A stretch of 64,000 bases of DNA, from assembly GCA_015057005.1 (NCBI GenBank), contig SVFF01000010.1, positions 23,746 to 87,745 on the forward strand, written 5' to 3'. Position 1 is the stretch's first letter. Each line of letters opens with the position of its first letter. This DNA is from Lachnospiraceae bacterium (GTDB taxonomy: Bacteria; Bacillota; Clostridia; Lachnospirales; Lachnospiraceae). The position numbers were made by a program, and so were the translations under genes. The notes beneath the pieces were generated by a model. That model was not told the origin of the DNA and did not search any database. It saw only the letters and a program-made list of their open reading frames with translations. Shown here one piece after another: positions 48,925-58,705 of the stretch.

Positions 48925-51627
48925 TTATTGTGCGGCGTTAGGGTCTGCGGCTGCCTGGGCAGCTGCTTCTGCGGCAGCCCAGCGATTTTGTAACTCCCAA
49001 TACTGGCCTTCTATGATTGCCTGTGCGTCCGGATTCAAATAGAAAGTTGCATCGTGCTGACACTGAGTTGACATATTAGGAGTGACTACAGACTGTGTGC
49101 CGTCCGGATTTTCCACAATCATGGTAGAACCGGCAATTAAAGCTTCGTGTTCGAGCAGAGCTCTTGTGGTGACACCGAAGTATTTGAAAGGACATTCGGG
49201 CGCTGCAGGAAGACCGTCATAGCTGCAGATATCGCCTTGGTAGTGTACGCTGCAGCTTTCTGTAGGTACGGTGCCGTCTGCAAAGTATTCTGTGTAGGTA
49301 TTGCCGTCACATACTCCCGGAATGGGAAGCAGACCGGACTGTGTGCAAACCTCTGCCTGGACAATTCCTTCCGGAATGGCGAATTTCTCGCTGGGCAGGT
49401 CTTCATGTACACGGGCCATAATGTTGCGCCACAGATACTTGGTAATATTTTTTTCGGCATCGGTCATATCCACATTGTTGTCGTAGCCTGTCCAGGCGGT
49501 AGCGGTGTAGTAGGGCGTGTATCCGGCAAACCAATAGTCGAAGTCATCTGTTGAGGTACCGGTCTTGCCGGCAATGGCCATGCCGGTGCTGCTGCCGAAG
49601 TTAACTCTGGCACCGGTACCCTGGGTCACAACGTCTGCCATGGCATCGGTAAGCAGGAATGCAGTAGTTTCTTTCAGTACCTGGCGGGTCTTGGGTTCGG
49701 TGTTGTCCAGGATTACTTCTCCGTCGGAGTTGGTGACCTTGGTATAGAGCTTGGGCTCTACGTAAGTGCCGCCATTGGCGATAGCTGCATATGCTGCATT
49801 CATCTCATAAGGAGATGCGCCGTAGGTCAGACCGCCCAGTGCCAGGGGCTGGTTCACATCGGAGTGAATTTTTCCGCCAATCTCCACACCGTCTGTCAGT
49901 GTAGTGAAACCGAAGTTCAGCAGGTAATCGTAACCGAGCTGGGGGGTAATCACAGTCTGGGTTTTAACAGCAATAATATTATAAGAACCTTCAATTGATT
50001 TGCGAAGGTTACTGATACCCTTATAACCATCATAGTGATTGCGCACGGGAGTGCCGTCTGTATAGTTGAAAGGGGCATCATTGTATACAGAAGCCAGGGT
50101 ATGACCGGCACTGTCAATCGCAGGAGCGAAAGCTGCCAGTACTTTAAAGGTGGATCCGGGAGAACGGTTAGCGGAGGTAACACGGTTCAGGGTACGGCGG
50201 CCTTCCTTAGTACCGCGTCCGCCTACCAGGGCAACCACATAGCCTGTTTCCTGATCCTGGATAACCATTGCTGCCTGAGGCTGTGCTGTCAAGGAAATGT
50301 TTTCCTCGTAATTGTCCTCGGTGTTTTCGACAGCCAGCTTTTCCAACATGGCGGTACGGTATAGTTCAATAGCCTCATAGGCTTCGTCATGGGAGGAAAA
50401 GATCAAATTAAATTGCTTGTCATGATTCTCCTTGAACCATTTCATCATGTTTTCTTTGCTGAAGTTGGTCTTGCCGCCTTCCTCGTCCTTAATGGTGAGG
50501 GCGTAGGTGAGATACCATTTTACATTCTCGGGGAAATTCTCCGGGTTGGCAAATTCTTCATCCATGATACGCTGGATAGCGGGATCCATGGTGGACTCAA
50601 TGCGCAGGCCTCCGGAGGTCATCAGGTTCTCGGTCACGGTCTCGGAATATCCGGCAGCGATCAGATCGTCATATACCTGTTCGTAAACCGCGTCGGAGAA
50701 GTAGGAACCGGAAGTGGAATTGCCGGCTTTGATACTGGTGTCATGCAGACCGATGCGATCGTATACTTCTGCAGTATCAGCCATGGCCTGGTCGTACTCC
50801 GCTTTGGTGATAAACTCCAGTTTCAGCATTTTTTCAAGGCAATCCTCCCGGCGATCCGCGTTCTTTTCGGGGTTACGCAGGGGGTTGTACTTAGTCGGGT
50901 TCTGGGTAATGCAGGCGATGACTGCACACTCGGACAAGGTCAGTTCGTTGCAGCTTTTACCGAAATAACGCTGGGAGGCTGCTTCCACGCCCAGAGTGTT
51001 CTGACCCAGGTTGATGGCGTTCATATAACGCAGGAGCACCTCATCTTTGGTAAAGCGCTTGGTGATCTCCAGCGCCAGATACTGCTCCTGGATCTTACGC
51101 TTGATCTTTTTGATCATGTTGCTGCCTTCTGAGGTCCACTCTGTGAAGACGGTATTCTTCAGAAGCTGCTGTGTGATGGTACTTGCACCCTGTGTCTCTT
51201 CACCACCGGTCTTTATAAACTGATAACCGGCACGTACGAGACCTTTAAAGTCAATGCCGTTGTGCTGATAGAAACGCTCGTCCTCAATGGCCACAAAGGC
51301 ATGTGCAAGATTTTCGGGGATCTGATCCATGTCAACAGGGATTCGGTTGGAATTGGAACTGACATATTGGTCAATCTCGTTGCCTTCCCGGTCATACACG
51401 ATGGTGGCTTGTCCGGAAGCAACTACGTCTGTCAGACGAATCTTGGGAGTATTTGCCAGAATGCCTTTAAAGACACCGATGCCGGCAGAAGCACCCCAGA
51501 TACCGATTCCTACAATAGCTATTAAAAATACCCTTAACGCAGTCAGGGCCAGTTTTCTTCCCCACTTCATAGATTTAGAATTCAGTGCCTTCTGTTTTGC
51601 CAGGACACCTCTTTTTCCATAATTCAT
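48925..51627 (-). CDS. Class A penicillin-binding protein (PBP1A type)
   Basis: A 900-residue bifunctional cell-wall synthase. A short cytoplasmic basic N-terminus and one membrane helix (ALRVFLIAIVGIGIWG) are followed by the GT51 glycosyltransferase (AIEDERFYQHNGIDFKG, QGASTITQQLLKN, KIQEQYLALEI) and the transpeptidase with SPGSTFKVLA (Ser-x-x-Lys), a later SxN region, and GKTGTSTDDFDYWFAGYTP. The C-terminus has Cys-containing loops (CTQSGLLPIPGVCDGN) and an Ala-rich tail (AAAEAAAQAAADPN). It polymerises and crosslinks peptidoglycan outside the membrane. Confidence 0.96.
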   Translation of the reverse strand: MNYGKRGVLAKQKALNSKSMKWGRKLALTALRVFLIAIVGIGIWGASAGIGVFKGILANTPKIRLTDVVASGQATIVYDREGNEIDQYVSSNSNRIPVDMDQIPENLAHAFVAIEDERFYQHNGIDFKGLVRAGYQFIKTGGEETQGASTITQQLLKNTVFTEWTSEGSNMIKKIKRKIQEQYLALEITKRFTKDEVLLRYMNAINLGQNTLGVEAASQRYFGKSCNELTLSECAVIACITQNPTKYNPLRNPEKNADRREDCLEKMLKLEFITKAEYDQAMADTAEVYDRIGLHDTSIKAGNSTSGSYFSDAVYEQVYDDLIAAGYSETVTENLMTSGGLRIESTMDPAIQRIMDEEFANPENFPENVKWYLTYALTIKDEEGGKTNFSKENMMKWFKENHDKQFNLIFSSHDEAYEAIELYRTAMLEKLAVENTEDNYEENISLTAQPQAAMVIQDQETGYVVALVGGRGTKEGRRTLNRVTSANRSPGSTFKVLAAFAPAIDSAGHTLASVYNDAPFNYTDGTPVRNHYDGYKGISNLRKSIEGSYNIIAVKTQTVITPQLGYDYLLNFGFTTLTDGVEIGGKIHSDVNQPLALGGLTYGASPYEMNAAYAAIANGGTYVEPKLYTKVTNSDGEVILDNTEPKTRQVLKETTAFLLTDAMADVVTQGTGARVNFGSSTGMAIAGKTGTSTDDFDYWFAGYTPYYTATAWTGYDNNVDMTDAEKNITKYLWRNIMARVHEDLPSEKFAIPEGIVQAEVCTQSGLLPIPGVCDGNTYTEYFADGTVPTESCSVHYQGDICSYDGLPAAPECPFKYFGVTTRALLEHEALIAGSTMIVENPDGTQSVVTPNMSTQCQHDATFYLNPDAQAIIEGQYWELQNRWAAAEAAAQAAADPNAAQ

Positions 51628-51818
51628 AAAGCTTTTCCTTTCCGTCTGTGTTTGCAGACACAGTTATTATACCAAAAATAAATATGTAAATAAAGGTTTT
51701 CTTTTTACTCTTTAGAATTGTTTCACATTTTGTTCAAAATATGCTATGATTAGAGAGAAAAATTTTACATTCCGATGGTTTTTTGTGCGGAAATTGCGGA
51801 TTGGAGAAGCAATATATT

Positions 51819-52475
51819 ATGACGGAAAAGAAAATAGCAAATACAGTGGATTCTTACAGAGTGCTGTTGGCAGGCGGCGAAGGCGAGATCGTGGAGAAAA
51901 AATCCAGATTTATCGCCACCATCCGCAAGTGTGAGTCTGAAGAAGAGGCAGTGGCTTTTATCGAGGAGATGAAAAAGAAATACTGGGATGCCAGACACAA
52001 TTGCTCGGCTTTCGTGATCGGCAGCAGGGGAGAGCTGACCCGCTGCAGCGATGACGGGGAACCCAGCGGTACGGCGGGAAGGCCTATGCTGGAGGTGCTT
52101 TTGGGAGAAGGTATCCGCAATATTGCAGTGGTGGTGACCAGGTATTTCGGTGGTACCCTTTTGGGGACAGGCGGTTTGGTGCGGGCCTATACCCAGGCTG
52201 TGAAGGAAGGACTGAAATCCTGCACTGTGGGTGCTATGCGGTATGGCTGTGACCTGGAAATCGGTACTGACTATAACGGTGTGGGCAAGATTTTGTATCT
52301 GTTGGGACAGAGAAGCATGGAACCCATGGACAGTGTTTATACTGACACGGTCACTTTGACGGTGCGGATCCCGGCGGAAGCGGAGGGAGAACTTTGCAAG
52401 GCTGTCACCGAGGCAACCGCAGGCAAGGCCAGAATTGAAAAAGTGAATGAACTCTATTATATTGACAAAGAATAA
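51819..52475 (+). CDS. YigZ/IMPACT family protein
   Basis: A 218-residue UPF0029 protein. Seen: EKKSRFIATIRKCESEEEA at the start, KYWDARHNCSAFVIG, SDDGEPSGTAGRPMLEVL and VVVTRYFGGTLLGTGGLVRAY, all diagnostic, with a C-terminal DUF1949-type domain. Homologues bind ribosomes or regulators of translation stress in eukaryotes; the bacterial function is unsettled. The ATG at 51819 has GGAGAAG upstream; the longer frame to 51783 has no site. Confidence 0.93.
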   Translation: MTEKKIANTVDSYRVLLAGGEGEIVEKKSRFIATIRKCESEEEAVAFIEEMKKKYWDARHNCSAFVIGSRGELTRCSDDGEPSGTAGRPMLEVLLGEGIRNIAVVVTRYFGGTLLGTGGLVRAYTQAVKEGLKSCTVGAMRYGCDLEIGTDYNGVGKILYLLGQRSMEPMDSVYTDTVTLTVRIPAEAEGELCKAVTEATAGKARIEKVNELYYIDKE

Positions 52476-52565
52476 CCGTGAGTTTAAAATAAAACTGTTA
52501 AGCAAGTAATCGTTTTTAACAATGCGGATATGTTGACACGCACAGACTCCGAATCAGAAAGGTGG

Positions 52566-52672
52566 TGGTTTTTTATGAAGAGCAGTATTAGCAGCGCTGA
52601 CAACCCTGTTCCCGGGCGAAGTAGCAATTTCATCCGACAATTTCATAAAAAAATCATCAAAGGAGAAGTGCG
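52566..52672 (+). promoter_or_regulatory. mgtE 5' leader with an upstream open frame
   Basis: Ahead of mgtE a short frame starts at ATG 52575 behind AAAGGTGGTGG and reads MKSSISSADNPVPGRSSNF..., running past the mgtE start in another frame (stop near 52713). This could couple or attenuate mgtE translation. No M-box consensus was found. Speculative. Confidence 0.3.
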
Positions 52673-54022
52673 ATGGAACAGATTAGAGAACTGGAAGAGC
52701 TGCTTACACTTTTAGAGGGTAAGCAGTATACCAAGCTTCGCCAATTTCTTGCTGAATTGAATGAGGCAGATATCGCTTTACTGATGGAGGAGCTTGAAGA
52801 GGAGGTTATGCTGAAGGTATTCCGCATGCTTCCCAAAGATTTGGCAGCAGACGTGTTTTCCTATTTAGAAGTTGAGAATCAGCAGATGATCATCACATCC
52901 CTGTCCGACAAGGAGGCCGGTAACGTGATCAACAATCTGATGGCCGATGATGCGGTCAATCTGCTGGAAGAAATGCCTGCAAATGTGGTGAAAAAGCTGC
53001 TTCGAAGCGCCAGCCCCGAGACCCGCAGGGATATTAACGAACTGCTCCGTTATCCGGAAGATTCTGCAGGAAGCCTTATGACTGTGGAGTATGTGGACCT
53101 GAAGGAGAACCTGACGGTCACGCAGGCCATCGAACGCATCCGGAAGGTGGGCGTGGACAGTGAGACCATCGATGTCTGCTATGTGCTGAACAAGCGCAGA
53201 GAGCTGATCGGTATGGTGGAGCTGCGCAGTCTGTTGTTCTGTGATGCGGATGATGTGATCGGAGATATTATGGAGGAGAACGTGATCTCCATCCATACCA
53301 TGATGGATCAGGAAGAAGTAGCCGCACAATTTAAAAAATATGACTTTACAGCCATGCCGGTAGTTGACAATGAAAACTGTCTGGTGGGCATTATCACGGT
53401 GGACGACGTAGTGGACATCGTGGAAGAAGAAAATACGGAAGATATGGAAATGATGGCGGCGATCGTGCCCAGCGATAAGTCCTATATGAGGACCGGTGTG
53501 TGGGAGACCTTTCAGAAGCGTATCCCCTGGCTGCTTTTGCTGATGGTATCGGCTGCCTTTACCGGGGCGATCATTACGTCCTTCGAAGAGGCCCTGAGTG
53601 CATATGCAGCGCTGATCGCTTTTATTCCCATGCTGATGGGTACCGGAGGAAACGCCGGCGGTCAGGCCAGTGTAACGGTGATCCGCGGTCTTTCCCTGGG
53701 AGAGATTGAGTATCGGGATGTGCCCAGAGTAGTCTGGAAGGAACTTCGGGTGGCGGCACTGTGCGGCGTATGTCTGGCGGCGGCCAATTTTATTAAATTA
53801 ATGATATTTGACAGATTGGGACTGATGGTGGCGCTGGTGGTAACGCTGACTTTGGTGGTGGTAGTGCTGCTGGCAATGTTTGTTGGCTGTATCCTGCCCA
53901 TCGGAGCCAAACGCCTGGGGCTGGATCCGGCGGTTATGGCGAGCCCTTTTATCACTACCATATTGGATGCCCTGTCACTTATGGTATATTTCAAATTTGC
54001 AGCGATGCTGCTGGGGCTTTGA
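52673..54022 (+). CDS. mgtE: Magnesium transporter
   Basis: A 449-residue MgtE. N-terminal helical domain (about 1-125; LRQFLAELNEADIALLMEEL), two CBS domains (about 130-255; PEDSAGSLMTVEYVDL and VIGDIMEENVIS...AAQFKKYDFTAMPVVD), the connecting plug helix, then five membrane helices (about 280-445) with LMGTGGNAGGQASVTVIRGL and PVMASPFITTILDALSLMVYF-type pore motifs. It is a Mg2+-gated channel. AAAGGAGAAGT precedes the ATG. Confidence 0.96.
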   Translation: MEQIRELEELLTLLEGKQYTKLRQFLAELNEADIALLMEELEEEVMLKVFRMLPKDLAADVFSYLEVENQQMIITSLSDKEAGNVINNLMADDAVNLLEEMPANVVKKLLRSASPETRRDINELLRYPEDSAGSLMTVEYVDLKENLTVTQAIERIRKVGVDSETIDVCYVLNKRRELIGMVELRSLLFCDADDVIGDIMEENVISIHTMMDQEEVAAQFKKYDFTAMPVVDNENCLVGIITVDDVVDIVEEENTEDMEMMAAIVPSDKSYMRTGVWETFQKRIPWLLLLMVSAAFTGAIITSFEEALSAYAALIAFIPMLMGTGGNAGGQASVTVIRGLSLGEIEYRDVPRVVWKELRVAALCGVCLAAANFIKLMIFDRLGLMVALVVTLTLVVVVLLAMFVGCILPIGAKRLGLDPAVMASPFITTILDALSLMVYFKFAAMLLGL

Positions 54023-54091
54023 CACCTGATGCCCGGCGCCCTGTCAAAATCAGGTTATAATAGTTTATGAAATGGTGATAAGGATATTTTA

Positions 54092-55480
54092 ATGGAACAA
54101 CAGAATCACAATCAAACAGAATCACAAAACAAGCTGGCGGTCATGCCCGTGGGAAAGCTTTTGTTTTCCCTGGCAATGCCCGCCATTGCTGCGCAGATAG
54201 TCAACCTTTTATACAATATGGTGGACCGTATTTATATCGGCCACATTCCCGACATAGGTCCCCTGGCACTGACGGGACTGGGGGTTACGTTCCCGGTGAT
54301 CACATTGATCAGCGCTTTTGCAGCCCTGGTAGGATTTGGCGGTGCTCCCAGAGCTTCCATTGCCATGGGAAAGGGAGACAATGAGACGGCAGAGAAAATC
54401 TTGGGCAACTGCGTGTTTACCCTGGTGTGTCTGGCGGCGGTGCTGATGGGCGTATTTTTTGCGTTTGCGGAGCCCATCCTCTACGCCTTCGGGGCCAGCG
54501 AAGAGACCATTGTGTACGCGCTTCCCTACCTGCGGATATATGTGCTGGGCACGATCTGTGTGCAGATTACCACAGGTTTGAACTCATTTATTACGGCTCA
54601 GGGTTTTTCAGCCGTGGGTATGAAGACAGTAATGATCGGTGCCGGCCTGAACCTGGTACTGGATCCGGTGTTCATTTTTGTGTTCGGAATGGGCGTGCAG
54701 GGCGCGGCTGTGGCCACGGTGCTGTCCCAGGCAGTGTCTGCCATTTGGGTGCTTCGTTTCCTGAGCAGTAAAAAGACTACCCTGCGCATCCGCAAAAACA
54801 ATTTGCATTTTGATTTTAAAATTATGGCGCCGGCCCTGGCGCTGGGAGCCTCCCCTTTTATTATGCAGTCCACGGAAAGTTTGATTTCTGTCTGCTTTAA
54901 TACCTCATTGCAGAAATACGGCGGTGACATGGCGGTAGGTGCAATGACGATTCTCACAAGTGTGATGCAGGTGTCCCTGATGCCCCTGAGCGGTCTGTGT
55001 CAGGGCATGCAGCCGATTGTGAGCTTTAACTACGGTGCCAAAAACCTGGACAGAGTGCGGAAAGCCTTTTTGATCACATTGGTCAGCTGTCTGGGATATG
55101 CCACAGCGCTCTGGGGGCTGGCTATGTTGTTTCCCAGAGGATTGGCCGGTATTTTCACTTCCGACGAACAGCTGCTTTCCTATGCGGCCTGGGCACTTCG
55201 CATCTACATGGGATCCACCTGTCTGTTCGGAGCTCAGATTGCCTGCCAGCAGACTTTTGTGGCCATGGGCAAGGCTGTGCAGTCCCTGTTTCTGGCAGCG
55301 CTCAGAAAGATTATTTTACTGGTGCCCCTGATTTATATTATGCCTCTTTTCTTTGAGGACAAGGTCTTCGGCGTGTTCTTTGCGGAGCCGGTGGCTGATT
55401 TTCTGGCAGTGTGTGCTACGGTGACTTTGTTCTTTAGTACTGTGTGGAAGATGATGGGCCCCGGGAAAAGCGTAAATTAA
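54092..55480 (+). CDS. MATE family efflux transporter
   Basis: A 462-residue, 12-helix exporter of the DinF/NorM superfamily. Both halves are recognisable: LAMPAIAAQIVNLLYNMVDR-type helix 1, LGVTFPVITLISAFAALVGF, GGAPRASIAMGKG and, in the second half, LSGLCQGMQPIVSFNYGAK. MATE carriers expel cationic drugs or metabolites with Na+ or H+. AAGGATATTTT precedes the ATG. Located between mgtE and a D,D-carboxypeptidase gene. Confidence 0.94.
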   Translation: MEQQNHNQTESQNKLAVMPVGKLLFSLAMPAIAAQIVNLLYNMVDRIYIGHIPDIGPLALTGLGVTFPVITLISAFAALVGFGGAPRASIAMGKGDNETAEKILGNCVFTLVCLAAVLMGVFFAFAEPILYAFGASEETIVYALPYLRIYVLGTICVQITTGLNSFITAQGFSAVGMKTVMIGAGLNLVLDPVFIFVFGMGVQGAAVATVLSQAVSAIWVLRFLSSKKTTLRIRKNNLHFDFKIMAPALALGASPFIMQSTESLISVCFNTSLQKYGGDMAVGAMTILTSVMQVSLMPLSGLCQGMQPIVSFNYGAKNLDRVRKAFLITLVSCLGYATALWGLAMLFPRGLAGIFTSDEQLLSYAAWALRIYMGSTCLFGAQIACQQTFVAMGKAVQSLFLAALRKIILLVPLIYIMPLFFEDKVFGVFFAEPVADFLAVCATVTLFFSTVWKMMGPGKSVN

Positions 55481-55497
55481 TGATATAGGAGTTTTTT

Positions 55498-56691
55498 GTG
55501 AACGAGCGGCAATACATGGAATATGATGAACAGGCAGCCAGAGAACGGCGCGCCCGCAGGATACAGGAGATGAAGCGGCAGAAAGCAAGGCGTCTGCTGA
55601 TTCAAAAATATGTGATGATAGCAGTTCCCCTCTTTGCAGTGGTGTTGGTGGGAACAGTAATTTTGACAAGTGTGGGGAAAGCTTCCGCAAAGCCGGAGGA
55701 GAATGCTGTGCAGGAGGAGACAACGGAAACCGGTGAACTTCTGCAGGAAGAAGCGGCAGATGCGGAGCAGAATACGCAAGACAGTGAAACGCAGAGTGAC
55801 AACCGGCAGGATGGTGGGCAAGATGAAGTGGAAAGCGCTGAAGCAGGCGGTAATGACACTCAGGAGATACCGAAGGTATATTCAGCCCGGGTCACAGATG
55901 ACACTGTCTGGATCGGGGATGAGGTCATCAGCACCAACGCCCTTTTTATTGATCTGGAGAGCGGCAATATTCTGGGACAAAAGGATGCTTACACCATATT
56001 GAGTCCGGCATCCATGACTAAGATACTGACGGTGCTGGTGGCTGCAGAACAGATTGAAGAGGAGCAGCTGGACGACACGTTTACCATGACCCTGGATATC
56101 ACAGACTACAGTTACGTAAATGACTGCAGCAGCGTGGGATTTCTGGATGGGGAAGTGATCACGGTGAGAGATTTGTTTTATGGCACGATCCTGCCTTCCG
56201 GCGGGGATGCTGCAGTGGGGCTGGCTACTTATATTGCAGGCAGCCACGAAGCTTTTGTGGAAATGATGAACGAAAAGCTGGAAGAACTGGGACTGTCCGA
56301 CACAGCCCACATGACCAACTGCGTGGGTCTGTATGACAAGGAACACTATTGTACCGTCTATGATATGGCCATGATCATTGAGGCGGCCATTGAGAATGAA
56401 ATCTGCCGGGAAGTTATGAACGCCCGCAAATATACTACCTCTGCCACGGAGCAGCACCCGGAGGGCATCACTATTTCCAATTGGTTCCTGCGTCGTATCG
56501 AGGACAAAGACATCGGCGGCGAAGTCCTCTGTGCCAAGACCGGTTATGTGGCCCAGTCAGGCAGCTGTGCAGCCAGTTACGGCAGGGATCACGCGGGAAA
56601 AGAGTATGTCTGTGTTACGGCTAACTCCACCGGCAGCTGGAAGTGCATATACGATCATGTGGCTTTGTACAAAAAATTTGCTACAGAATAA
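55498..56691 (+). CDS. D-alanyl-D-alanine carboxypeptidase (S11)
   Basis: A 397-residue extracytoplasmic enzyme starting at GTG 55498 behind AGGAG. A basic N-terminus and one membrane helix (MIAVPLFAVVLVGTVILTSV) anchor it; a Glu/Gln-rich acidic linker (about 60-125) follows, then the S11 domain with SMTK (Ser172, Lys175), PSGGDAAVGLA in place of the usual SGN/SGx motif, and CAKTGYVAQSG (KTG). It trims peptidoglycan pentapeptides. The penultimate motif with Gly-Asp is a variant seen in related clostridial proteins. Confidence 0.92.
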   Translation: MNERQYMEYDEQAARERRARRIQEMKRQKARRLLIQKYVMIAVPLFAVVLVGTVILTSVGKASAKPEENAVQEETTETGELLQEEAADAEQNTQDSETQSDNRQDGGQDEVESAEAGGNDTQEIPKVYSARVTDDTVWIGDEVISTNALFIDLESGNILGQKDAYTILSPASMTKILTVLVAAEQIEEEQLDDTFTMTLDITDYSYVNDCSSVGFLDGEVITVRDLFYGTILPSGGDAAVGLATYIAGSHEAFVEMMNEKLEELGLSDTAHMTNCVGLYDKEHYCTVYDMAMIIEAAIENEICREVMNARKYTTSATEQHPEGITISNWFLRRIEDKDIGGEVLCAKTGYVAQSGSCAASYGRDHAGKEYVCVTANSTGSWKCIYDHVALYKKFATE

Positions 56692-56761
56692 AAGGGACTC
56701 ACAAGAGATGCAGAATTTCTTGTGAGTACCATCGGTAAGGAGGAGGTGTTTACCTGCTCTT

Positions 56762-56910
56762 TTTTTCTGTGCAGGAAAGAACTTGTTACATTAATGTGTA
56801 AAAGCTCCTCCTGCACAGCAAAAACCTCCGGGAGGATGCGCAGCTCGCGGAGAAGAAGTGTGCCTATCAGGCACCGCTCTCGCGCGGAGAGTCCGCAAGA
56901 GGACTCTTTG
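56762..56910. repeat. Structured intergenic repeat, family B, copy 2
   Basis: Second copy of the element at 30.1 kb, similar over its whole length. Stem CTGTGCAGGA (56767-56776) with TCCTGCACAG (56809-56818) replaces the equivalent stem of copy 1, keeping full pairing. CCTCCGGGAGG, TGCCT-ATC-AGGCA and GAGTCC...GGACTC hairpins follow. Its right end lies inside the 3' end of the converging M81 peptidase gene. Confidence 0.82.
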
Positions 56911-58399
56911 TTTTCAGGTTGGCAGCAGCATCGTATGCAAAGTCGCCATCTAAGGGGAAGATGGGCCGTGTCAGCTTAGTGAAGTTGACTGAGGTCAGAT
57001 CTTCGTTGGCACTGCCCTTGGAAAGAGCCAGAATACTGCGCTTTGCAACCTCTGCCTGGGCAGCAGTCAGATATCCTAACTTGCAGACTACAATGTCTGC
57101 TTCTGCGGGATTGCGTCCCAAATCTACGAAAATTTCGGGAGTGGTGTAGCCTACATGCTCGGATGCCAGCACAATGTCTACGCCGCCTGTGCGGAAGAGG
57201 GCCAGATCGCTCTTTACGGAGGACTTGCCCCACTGCTCGATATAGGACATAACGGTACCGGTGGCAGTGATGGGTTGGGTGGTCACCTTGTCAAAATATG
57301 CACCGAAGGTCAGGGTCACTTCCTGACCGACTTTTCCCTTGCAGGCAAATGTAGCATTGGGATCATAGATGCCGCCGAAGATAACGGGATTGCGAAGCTG
57401 GTCAGTGCGGGGATCCTCAATCAGCAGACGTAAGAATCCGGTACAGTCGCCTGAGGAACCGGCGGTAGGGTTGTCACCGGAATCGGAGATATACACAGGC
57501 GTCTCCTGGCCATTTGCCAGATCCCGGAACACCACATCCAGAGTTTCTTTTTCGGAATAATTCTCTGTCAGGAAGCAGAAGTCTTTTCTGGTATCCCACA
57601 TGAGCTGGGCTAAACGGATGGCCTCTTTGTCAGCCAGTTCCTGATCTTCGGCAACTACGTAAACGCCTACGGAGTTGTCGGGATTGTCGGACCAGGGGAA
57701 GCACATGAGATAGGAAGCGGCCAGAATGCCGTCCTGTTGTTCGGTGCGGATCAGTTCTTCGCGAAGTCCCTTGGCGGGCTCAACATTGGTGGAGGACTGT
57801 TCGCCGGCAACGATGAGAGGAACCTTTACCCAGGCAGATTTCACTTTTATGCCCTTTTCCAGAGCAGTGATAGTCAGCTTTGCCGCATGTACGCCGGTCT
57901 CGTAAGCGTCGGTATGGGGAGAACATTTGTAGCTCACCAGGCCGTCGCTGTTGTCATACATCATCTGTGTCATGGTGGTGTGGGGATCCAACGCGGAGAA
58001 CAGGGGAATGTCAGGAAAGATTTCCCGCAGATCCTTCATGAGCGGACCTTCTGCCTCGCCGAAATCTTTGATACGCATGGAGCCGTGAAGTGCCAGGCAG
58101 ATGGCATCTATGGGAGCCTCAGCCTGAGCGGCTTTGGCGCGCTCAATAAATTCCGCTTTGGTCTTTAAATAAAATTCCTTGTCCACTTCGCCATTGGGCA
58201 CACCGCCTGCGGTGAGAATGGGAACTACTTCGTAGCCGGCATCCTGCAGGGTGTTCACCGCGCCGGAAAAAGAATTTCTTCTGTTGGTTACGTTAAACAG
58301 GTCTTTCCCCCGGATAACGCTGAAATCTTTTTCACAGGCGATAATGGGGTTGAAAGAATTGGACTCGTGGGACATGCCGCCAACCAGCACTCGTTTCAT
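56867..58399 (-). CDS. M81 family metallopeptidase (MlrC-like)
   Basis: A 510-residue protein of the microcystinase MlrC family. The start VLVGGMSHESNSFNP holds the His-Glu of the metal site; LALHGSMRIKDFGEAEGPLM, SALDPHTTMTQMM and YKCSPHTDAYETG are further conserved blocks, and SDSGDNPTAGSSGDCTGFL lies in the C-terminal domain. Bacterial members without cyanotoxins act on unknown peptides or amides. GGAGG precedes the ATG at 58399. The last ~13 residues (KSPLADSPRESGA) and the stop codon are encoded by repeat B, so the original end was probably near DFAYDAAANLK. Confidence 0.87.
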   Translation of the reverse strand: MKRVLVGGMSHESNSFNPIIACEKDFSVIRGKDLFNVTNRRNSFSGAVNTLQDAGYEVVPILTAGGVPNGEVDKEFYLKTKAEFIERAKAAQAEAPIDAICLALHGSMRIKDFGEAEGPLMKDLREIFPDIPLFSALDPHTTMTQMMYDNSDGLVSYKCSPHTDAYETGVHAAKLTITALEKGIKVKSAWVKVPLIVAGEQSSTNVEPAKGLREELIRTEQQDGILAASYLMCFPWSDNPDNSVGVYVVAEDQELADKEAIRLAQLMWDTRKDFCFLTENYSEKETLDVVFRDLANGQETPVYISDSGDNPTAGSSGDCTGFLRLLIEDPRTDQLRNPVIFGGIYDPNATFACKGKVGQEVTLTFGAYFDKVTTQPITATGTVMSYIEQWGKSSVKSDLALFRTGGVDIVLASEHVGYTTPEIFVDLGRNPAEADIVVCKLGYLTAAQAEVAKRSILALSKGSANEDLTSVNFTKLTRPIFPLDGDFAYDAAANLKTKSPLADSPRESGA

Positions 58400-58705
58400 T
58401 GATTGTTTCCTCCTTTGCATATTTGGTAACGTTTTTGAACATCCATTTTTGTAATGTACTTTATGTATATCATTTTAAAGGTGCGGCAGTGAATTGTCAA
58501 ATAATTCCCGGATCATGTGCATCGGTAATTTGTCGCCGCCACATGATCAGATTTTAATGTAAAATGAGTATTTTTTTATATAAATGTTGATTTTTGTTTG
58601 TTATTATGGTGATAGTGAAAGTGGAAATGTAATTGATCATAAATAAACAGTAAAAGCGGACAGTAAATAAGGAAAATATATTTTGTTGAATTCGGAGGAT
58701 TGCAT
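58400..58705. promoter_or_regulatory. Divergent regulatory region with a 9-bp inverted repeat
   Basis: An AT-rich spacer between the M81 and GH106-like genes. GATCATGTG (58511-58519) and CACATGATC (58540-58548) are perfect inverted repeats 20 bp apart. They could be two half-sites of a dimeric regulator or a hairpin. No other feature seen. Confidence 0.4.

Noticed and set aside
52476..52672. M-box Mg2+ riboswitch before mgtE
   Set aside because: The conserved M-box core sequences are absent from the leader.
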